From contig DESK01000063.1 of assembly GCA_002361955.1 (NCBI GenBank), positions 1 to 18,515 of the forward strand: a stretch of DNA of 18,515 nt. Direction: 5' to 3'. The translations under genes and the position numbers were made by a program. The notes beneath the pieces were generated by a model. That model worked only from the letters and a program-made list of their open reading frames with translations, made no database searches and was not told the origin of the DNA. How positions within the stretch are numbered: the first letter of the stretch is position 1; each line of letters starts with the position of its first letter. This document shows positions 14,114 through 18,515 of this stretch, piece after piece. The stretch comes from Lachnospiraceae bacterium UBA3316 (lineage in GTDB: Bacteria; Bacillota; Clostridia; Lachnospirales; Lachnospiraceae).

Positions 14114-14590
14114 ATGGCAAAAGAAACGAAGACAAATGCAATGCGCATATTAGACAGAAATAAAATCCCCTATGAAGTGCTGACCTACCAGTGCGACCAG
14201 TTTATCGACGGCCTGCATACCGCCCAGAAGACGGGCGCCCCCGTGGAGCAATCCTTCAAAACCCTGGTGGCCCAGGGAAAGAGCGGCGGCTTCTATGTGT
14301 TTGTGATCCCCATCGCCGAGGAAGTAAATCTGAAAACAGCGGCAAAAACTGTGGGCGAAAAATCCGTAGAGATGATCCATGTAAAGGACATCACCAGGAT
14401 CACAGGCTACGTCCGGGGCGGATGCAGCCCCTTAGGCATGAAAAAGCAGTTTCCCACCGTGATTCACGAAAGCGCCCGGGACTATGACCAGATCTACGTA
14501 AGCGGAGGACGCCTGGGCTCCACCATCCGGCTCTCCTCCCTGGAGCTGGCCCGGGTCACGGGAGCGGTATTCGCGGATATCACCGCCTAG
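14114..14590 (+). CDS. ybaK: Cys-tRNA(Pro)/Cys-tRNA(Cys) deacylase, YbaK/EbsC family
   Basis: Likely removes cysteine wrongly attached to tRNA-Pro, a free-standing editing domain. The 158-residue length is usual. Motifs seen: QSFKTLV with the conserved lysine at residue 49, YVFVIPIAEEVNLK (61-74), the central GYVRGGCSPLGMKK (98-111) that marks the YbaK/EbsC group, and SGGRLGSTIRLS near the C-terminus. AAAGGATGG precedes the ATG. It is a single-gene unit: own promoter upstream, shared convergent terminator downstream. The close relative ProX deaminoacylates Ala-tRNA(Pro); the GGCSPLG motif favours YbaK. Confidence 0.93.
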   Translation: MAKETKTNAMRILDRNKIPYEVLTYQCDQFIDGLHTAQKTGAPVEQSFKTLVAQGKSGGFYVFVIPIAEEVNLKTAAKTVGEKSVEMIHVKDITRITGYVRGGCSPLGMKKQFPTVIHESARDYDQIYVSGGRLGSTIRLSSLELARVTGAVFADITA

Positions 14591-14614
14591 GCGCCCCCTG
14601 CAGCTTCTCTCAGT

Positions 14615-14662
14615 AAAAGAAAAACCTATGAGGATCCAACGCTCCCCATAGGTTTTTCTTTT
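14615..14662. terminator. Bidirectional terminator, perfect 16-bp stem
   Basis: AAAAGAAAAACCTATG (14615-14630) and CATAGGTTTTTCTTTT (14647-14662) are perfectly complementary over 16 bases around a 16-base loop, with T-rich ends on either strand. It lies between the convergent ybaK and DUF4956 genes and should end both; its right end just touches the DUF4956 stop codon. Confidence 0.92.
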
Positions 14663-15329
14663 ATAATTCGTTCCGTTCTCTCTGCACCAGGCCGAGAATG
14701 ATTCCAAGATTCCCGTTCCGGCATCGAAGCTCGTCAATCAGGGCTTTCTGATCCGCCTCGTCCTTCATCTCAATGCGGTAAGACAGCTCGTACATGGTTC
14801 CCATATTTGTTGTCTTTACACGTTCCAGATGGGCGTACTTGGTATAGGCCTCAAAGGGCTCGTCAAAAATCCCATTGTAATTCAGATCCTCCGGGATCGT
14901 GATGCGCAGCTCCCGTTCCTTCGACGCGTGATCCCCGAAGCGTATCTTTTCCAGCACAAAGAGTACGGCTCCTATCACCAGCGTGATCAGGGCTGCCATC
15001 GTCAAAAAGCCCATGCCAGCCGCCAGTCCCACGGCCATGGCGTAAAAAATAAAACCGATTTCCCTGGCAGAACCCGGGGCGCTGCGGAACCTTACGAGTC
15101 CGAAGGCTCCCAATACGGCTACCGAGGTGCCCAGGTTTCCGTTTACAATCATAATCACTGTGCTGATCATGAGCGGCAGCACAGCCAAAACCACCGACAG
15201 ATTTTCCACATAAACTGTACCCCGCTTATACAAAAGCGCGATCAAAATTCCCAGAACCAGGGCGGTGGCCATGGCCGCCGCGACGGTTTCTATGGAAAAA
15301 GTCCCCACATGAAAAATACTGCTTATCAT
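14661..15329 (-). CDS. DUF4956 membrane protein
   Basis: Function not established; found beside VTC-domain proteins in many bacteria. The 222-residue product has an N-terminal membrane half with helices at about 12-34, 43-63 and two more within about 90-126, then a soluble, probably cytoplasmic C-terminal half (about 128-222) ending NLGIILGLVQRE that looks like a small alpha-beta (ACT-like) domain. The segment FGLVRFRSAPGSAREIGFIF, followed by GLAAGMG, is the family's most recognisable part, with Arg80 and Arg82 in or next to the membrane. AGGAGG lies 8 bases before the ATG, which overlaps the polymerase stop (ATGA). I infer that it works with the polymerase, perhaps as a membrane anchor or polyphosphate channel; this is a guess from the pairing. 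Confidence 0.85.
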   Translation of the reverse strand: MISSIFHVGTFSIETVAAAMATALVLGILIALLYKRGTVYVENLSVVLAVLPLMISTVIMIVNGNLGTSVAVLGAFGLVRFRSAPGSAREIGFIFYAMAVGLAAGMGFLTMAALITLVIGAVLFVLEKIRFGDHASKERELRITIPEDLNYNGIFDEPFEAYTKYAHLERVKTTNMGTMYELSYRIEMKDEADQKALIDELRCRNGNLGIILGLVQRERNEL

Positions 15330-16078
15330 TTTATCTTCCTCCTAATCGTATCCCAATTTTCTATTCTGTGTACCATCATTTTGTCAAGCTGAAAGTTTCC
15401 CCGTTCCATTCTGTAAATATTTCCATACTTTGAAAAGGAAACCGGATAGATCGCAAGGGCGGATAATATCTCCGTAAACCAGATCGGCGTGGCCCCCAGG
15501 ATCTTACTCTCCATCAGGCGGTAGCCCTTAGGCAAAAGCAGGCTGCCTGCGTCGCCGTTTTCCAGCCCCATCTCTGTCCTCCGGCTTCTGATGTTCTTGT
15601 CGAAGGTCACGCGAAACTCCTCATCCTCTACCCCGTACATGGCGATCCTGTCATAGGCCAGATAAACCCCTCTCTTCAGCGGATACCGCTGAAGGAAAAA
15701 ATCAATCTCCCGCAGGATCTGGCTGTCCTGATCCGGATGGATTCCCTGCTCCACATAGGCGTAGGCTTCCTGAAGGGTCATGGCAGCTCTGCGCTTATTT
15801 ACTACAGATTTGTACTTCTTCTTAATCTCCAGAAACACCTGGGAATCCAGATCGGGAATCCCATAGCTGCGCAGCCGCAGCTTCTCCTTATAGACCGGCT
15901 TTTCAATCGAACGGCGGATCAGCTCGTCATCCGGCGTTTCATAGTAGATATTGCATATGGTATGAAGGCCATATTGGTCCTCCTTCATATGAGGCTCCAG
16001 TCTCCTCCGAAACTCCTGGTAAATATCCTCCGGCAGCAGGTATTTCTTTTCATATCTGTTAAACACTGTCTGTGCCAT
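15326..16078 (-). CDS. VTC-domain polyphosphate polymerase-like protein
   Basis: Probable polyphosphate polymerase of the VTC4/CYTH tunnel fold, using ATP to extend inorganic polyphosphate; known from yeast VTC4, inferred here. The 250-residue product consists of the domain alone. Charged residues that line the tunnel in this family are present: FNRYEKKY (Arg8, Glu10, Lys12), IYYETPDD, KPVYKEKLRLRSYG (60-73), VFLEIKKKYKSVVNKRRAAM (81-100), AYDRIAMYG, FRVTFDKNIRSR (155-166), and LMESKILGATPIWF with Glu190 and Lys192, then SFSKYG. No transmembrane segment or SPX domain is seen; the membrane part is likely the DUF4956 partner. GGAGG is 6 bases before the ATG, and the gene starts 13 bases after the hydrolase. 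Confidence 0.9.
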   Translation of the reverse strand: MAQTVFNRYEKKYLLPEDIYQEFRRRLEPHMKEDQYGLHTICNIYYETPDDELIRRSIEKPVYKEKLRLRSYGIPDLDSQVFLEIKKKYKSVVNKRRAAMTLQEAYAYVEQGIHPDQDSQILREIDFFLQRYPLKRGVYLAYDRIAMYGVEDEEFRVTFDKNIRSRRTEMGLENGDAGSLLLPKGYRLMESKILGATPIWFTEILSALAIYPVSFSKYGNIYRMERGNFQLDKMMVHRIENWDTIRRKIK

Positions 16079-16091
16079 AGGTTTCCTCCTG

Positions 16092-16955
16092 TCACCAGCG
16101 CTGCTGTACCTGCAGCATTCTTCCGTCGCTCAGGACAGTCACGTCGCCGTCTTTTGTCTCCATAGTCTGTACATTGTAGGTTTTCAGAAGCTCCAGCGTC
16201 TTCCGCTCCGCCGGGTTCTTACTGGATGTACAGATGACGGCATAGCGGGGCTTTGTAGCTTCCAAAAGCTCCTCCAGCGCCTTCGTATAAACCCCGTGGT
16301 GAGGCATTTTGATGAAATCACAGGGGGCTGCGTTCCCGGATTCCAGCCACTGGCGGATGCCTGTCTTCTCAATGTCGCCGGCCAGCACCAGGCGGTTTCC
16401 GCCGTGGACAACCGTTGTGACCAGCGAAAGATTGTTGTCATACTCCAGAATACCCTCCGGGATTTCAAAGGACGCAGGCGGGTCCACCATAAGCTTCGCG
16501 TCTCCCAGACTCAGTTCCAGAGATTCCCGCACCCGCAAGGGTGTAATCCCGCTTTCCTGAAGGGTCCGCATAAAATCCGCATACTCCACGCTGTTCCCCT
16601 CATAATCCGGCAGAAGCACCTGGCCTACCTCCAGCTCCTCCACCACAGTGTCCGCCCCTCCCACATGATCCTTGTCAAAATGGGTAATCATAAGGGTGTC
16701 CACCCTGGTAACTCCCTGCTCTTTCAGGTATGCCACCACTTCTTCCCCGTCTTCTTCTTCTCCGGCGTCAATGACAACCGTATCACCGCCGCACTGCAGC
16801 ACAATGGCGTCTGCTTTCCCGATTTTCAAGACGACTGCCTTCAACGTCTCCAGGCGCTTTCCCGGATGAAAACGCCCAACGTTCGCCCACAGCAGTATGA
16901 CAACCGCCACTAAGATCAGGGCGGCAATGGAAAGTTTTTCCTTATAGTTTTTCAT
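16092..16955 (-). CDS. Membrane-anchored metallo-beta-lactamase-fold hydrolase (ComEC C-terminal-like)
   Basis: Probable metal-dependent hydrolase on the outer face of the membrane; substrate unknown. The 287-residue product begins with a charged stretch and one hydrophobic helix (about 8-26, uncleaved anchor), followed by a ComEC/Rec2-like metallo-beta-lactamase domain: VVIDAGEE with Asp63, the metal motif THFDKDHVGG (His92, Asp94, Asp96, His97), LAGDIEKTG with Asp194 and KMPHHGVYTKAL with His219/His220. There is no competence-channel part, so it is not ComEC itself. GGAGG is 5 bases before the ATG. As first gene before the VTC and DUF4956 genes, it may act on a phosphate-containing polymer or nucleotide outside the cell; that is inference from context only. 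Confidence 0.88.
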   Translation of the reverse strand: MKNYKEKLSIAALILVAVVILLWANVGRFHPGKRLETLKAVVLKIGKADAIVLQCGGDTVVIDAGEEEDGEEVVAYLKEQGVTRVDTLMITHFDKDHVGGADTVVEELEVGQVLLPDYEGNSVEYADFMRTLQESGITPLRVRESLELSLGDAKLMVDPPASFEIPEGILEYDNNLSLVTTVVHGGNRLVLAGDIEKTGIRQWLESGNAAPCDFIKMPHHGVYTKALEELLEATKPRYAVICTSSKNPAERKTLELLKTYNVQTMETKDGDVTVLSDGRMLQVQQRW

Positions 16956-16964
16956 TGGCTCCTC

Positions 16965-17102
16965 CTATCTGGCAGCAGCCTTGACTGCTCTGCCGAATAC
17001 TGTAACGCCTGCATCGCCTCGTGAAAACGCGTTTCTCCCTATCTCTTCCAAGCCTCCTTCCGGATCTGTTTTTGCGTCCTTCCTCCCAACCGTTTTTTGC
17101 AT
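16965..17102 (-). CDS. Possible 45-residue leader ORF before the hydrolase gene
   Basis: Low-confidence frame from ATG 17100-17102 to TAG 16965-16967, encoding a basic, non-hydrophobic peptide that starts MQKTVGRKDA and ends AVKAAAR. The stop codon abuts the ribosome binding site of the hydrolase gene, as a coupled leader would. The ribosome binding site is poor (AGGG only two bases from the ATG, AAGGA 11 bases away). I recognise no family. It may be a chance frame in the long leader. Confidence 0.2.
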   Translation of the reverse strand: MQKTVGRKDAKTDPEGGLEEIGRNAFSRGDAGVTVFGRAVKAAAR

Positions 17103-17178
17103 ATCCCTGACGTTCCTTTTCCCGTCATCCTGCACAAAAAAGGGCGGCTTATTTTCCAGGCTAAGCTGTATTTATTTT

Positions 17179-17184
17179 ATATTA
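17179..17184 (-). promoter_or_regulatory. Possible promoter of the hydrolase-VTC-DUF4956 operon
   Basis: In the AT-rich part of the gap the minus strand reads TGATAATAT, an extended -10 with TAATAT at 17179-17184; the -35 region (TTTCTT) is weak. It would give a leader of about 220 bases that contains a small GACG/CGTC hairpin and the possible 45-residue frame. Apart from these I see nothing in 16956-17324. Confidence 0.4.
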
Positions 17185-17324
17185 TCACAATATGGAAATT
17201 AAAGAAAGCTATTTTAGTAAAAATTGCCGGTTGTTTGATAAAAACTTTTAGAAAATCTGCTGTTTTGTCACGAATCCCCGTTTTTTATAGCTGCCCCGGG
17301 AAGCCTCCCCTTTTCCCGGTACGC

Positions 17325-17349
17325 AAAAAGAGGCAGGATCACTCCTGCC
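17325..17349 (-). terminator. Terminator of the decayed regulator region
   Basis: On the minus strand GGCAGGA, loop GTGA, TCCTGCC, then CTCTTTTT. The stop codon of the last frame (TGA, 17339-17341) lies in the loop. A second hairpin, CCGGGAA (17296-17302) with TTCCCGG (17313-17319), follows without a T-run. Confidence 0.85.
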
Positions 17350-17800
17350 CCTCTGCCTTTTTATCCAAAAAGCTCTGCATCTGAGAGATCAGCTCCTCCC
17401 TCACCCGTTCCAGCCCGAGCTCTTCCGCCCTGCCATGGAATTCCCTGATTTCCTTTTCCGTATCCTCCCCATACTTTCCGTGCATAAACTGGAAATGGTA
17501 TTCCCCGTAAAGCTTGATCAGCGCCTGGTACTCCGTCAGGAAGCCGGAATAGTCCGCCACATAACCGCTCAGGGGGGAGCCGATGAAATGATCCTCATCT
17601 GCCATTGCCAGGATCAGCTCTTTTTCATTGTCGTTAAGCCGCTCTTCATACCGCAGATAGCAGGGATGGTACGTCAGGGTATAGGCCGGAAACGCATAGC
17701 GGCTGTCCTCGTCCCCGCTGAGGCGGTAGGCACGTAGAAGATCAGACAGTCCGCTCTTATACTGCTCTGCGGGACGGGTGATCAGCTCCACCCGGAATCC
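17339..17800 (-). pseudogene. C-terminal fragment, probably of an extracellular solute-binding protein
   Basis: The frame is open from 17848 to the stop at 17339, but only about the last 150 codons look like real protein. The stretch DEDHFIGSPLSGYV, then a helix ALIKLYGEYHFQFMHGKYG, then a helical tail with ELGLERVREELISQMQSFL matches the layout at the end of large sugar-binding lipoproteins of Clostridia (FxGxP motif, helix, glycine turn, final helix). There is no signal peptide, no start with a ribosome binding site and no N-terminal two thirds. It is joined out of frame to the HTH part of the regulator just upstream, so it is probably what remains after a deletion that removed the 3' end of the regulator and most of the binding-protein gene. 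The family assignment is by eye and moderate. Confidence 0.55.
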
Positions 17801-18515
17801 CAGGTCTTCCCGGTGGAGAGCAGCAGCTCTTTCGCCCTGTCCAGCCAAACCTCCATCAGATAGTCTGTGGGTGAGGTCTCCTTCACTTCCCGGAAGATCC
17901 TCCGCAGATAGCTGGAGGAACAGCCCTGGGCTTCCGCGATGGTGTCCAGCGTCATATTGCCGTCCTGATAATGCTCACGGATCCAGTCCATGGCGTTCTC
18001 CGCCACCTCCCGCTCCTTCCGCCGTTTCTGTTCCAGCTTTTCTGATACAAAGCCGGAAAACAGCAGATCCAGATACGCCTACTTCTCATAGAGGGTTTCT
18101 CTGTTTTCCAGTTCCTTTTTTATATGGTAGAAATCCAGGTTCCGGATTCCCTCTCCCGCGAACAGCTCGGACAGAGGAACACAGAACTTCAAAATGTAGA
18201 GCTGGGCAATTTCCGGGTTTCCTCTCAGAAGCTGATCCATAAACAGCCTGCAGGCCTTCTCTGCCGCTTCCTCATTTGCCGCCCGCAGAGCGGAGAGGAT
18301 TTTTTTCTCTGCCTCCATGGGATACTCCATGCTGCTCTCTTCCATTCCCCGCACATCCCGGTAATCCAGCACTTCCTGCAAAGCGCTCTGCTCCGCCGGC
18401 TGGTACAAGCTGCAGGAGACGGCAAACACCGCCTGCCGGCTGCTCTCCTCCAGCTCTTCCGGAGATTTTCCCGGATAAATTTTAGTGGCAGGCGTGTCTC
18501 GTATGAGACACGCCT
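17782..18515 (-). pseudogene. AraC-family regulator, broken and 5'-partial
   Basis: One frame runs from the window edge to the TGA at 17782-17784 but is interrupted by an in-frame TAG at 18079-18081, after the residues RETLYEK. The part before the stop (YPMEAEKKILSALRAANEEA and the following helices) resembles the linker region of large clostridial AraC-type regulators. The part after it has the first half of the AraC DNA-binding domain: NAMDWIREHY, MTLDTIAEAQGCSSSYLRRIF, ETSPTDYLMEVWLDRAKELL. It stops at STGK, where the second helix-turn-helix should begin; the remaining codons belong to another frame. The protein is therefore doubly damaged: internal stop and missing second HTH. The start lies outside the window. 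The first stop could be a sequencing error, but the lost second HTH could not. Confidence 0.75.
18490..18515. repeat. Perfect 11-bp hairpin at the window edge
   Basis: AGGCGTGTCTC (18490-18500), GTAT, GAGACACGCCT (18505-18515): perfect 11-bp arms ending exactly at the last base of the window. It may be a fold-back assembly artefact or a genuine palindrome; it lies inside the regulator's apparent reading frame. Confidence 0.8.

Overview
The window looks like chromosomal DNA of an anaerobic Firmicute, most likely a GC-rich member of the Lachnospiraceae (Clostridia). This is inferred from protein style: a short ThiC without the long N-terminal domain, a short ThiF of the clostridial type, a VTC-domain/DUF4956 pair, an AraC regulator and sugar-binding-protein remnant typical of gut Clostridia, and strong AGGAGG ribosome binding sites. 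I cannot name the species. No rRNA, tRNA, CRISPR array, phage gene or intact transposase was seen.

Layout. (1) Positions 75-4032, minus strand: a thiamine operon, thiC-thiD-thiE-thiS-thiF, packed with overlaps or gaps of a few bases. It has a clear sigma-A-type promoter, a TPP riboswitch and a leader terminator. It probably continues off the left edge. (2) 4078-4750, minus: a RelB/DinJ-type antitoxin and RelE/ParE-type toxin pair, visibly more AT-rich than its neighbours, with a perfect 7-bp inverted repeat over its -10 box. (3) 4872-7307, plus: malQ (4-alpha-glucanotransferase) and a PlsC-type acyltransferase, ended by a strong terminator. (4) 7303-9523, plus: an OmpR-type response regulator and its histidine kinase, preceded by three tandem 11-bp repeats that look like a response-regulator binding site. 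(5) 9524-9864: a dense non-coding element with a 74-bp near-palindrome, small hairpins and a long nested hairpin. (6) 9865-14012, minus: a peptidoglycan group, L,D-transpeptidase - ddl - murF. (7) 14048-14590, plus: a YbaK/EbsC deacylase, divergent from the transpeptidase. (8) 14661-16955, minus: a three-gene unit of membrane-anchored metallo-beta-lactamase-fold hydrolase, VTC-like polyphosphate polymerase and DUF4956 membrane protein. (9) 17339-18515, minus: a decayed AraC-type regulator with an in-frame stop, fused out of frame to what looks like the C-terminus of an extracellular solute-binding protein. The window ends in a perfect 11-bp hairpin.

How the parts work together. The thiamine operon makes the pyrimidine moiety (ThiC, ThiD), carries sulfur for the thiazole (ThiS, ThiF) and joins the halves (ThiE), under TPP feedback through the riboswitch. 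The Ddl and MurF proteins make and attach the D-Ala-D-Ala end of the peptidoglycan stem peptide; the L,D-transpeptidase would build 3-3 cross-links. The VTC/DUF4956/hydrolase operon is the best candidate for a poorly described system: a possible bacterial polyphosphate-producing membrane machine with a dedicated surface hydrolase. The non-coding element at 9549-9838 is the most unusual stretch of DNA in the window.
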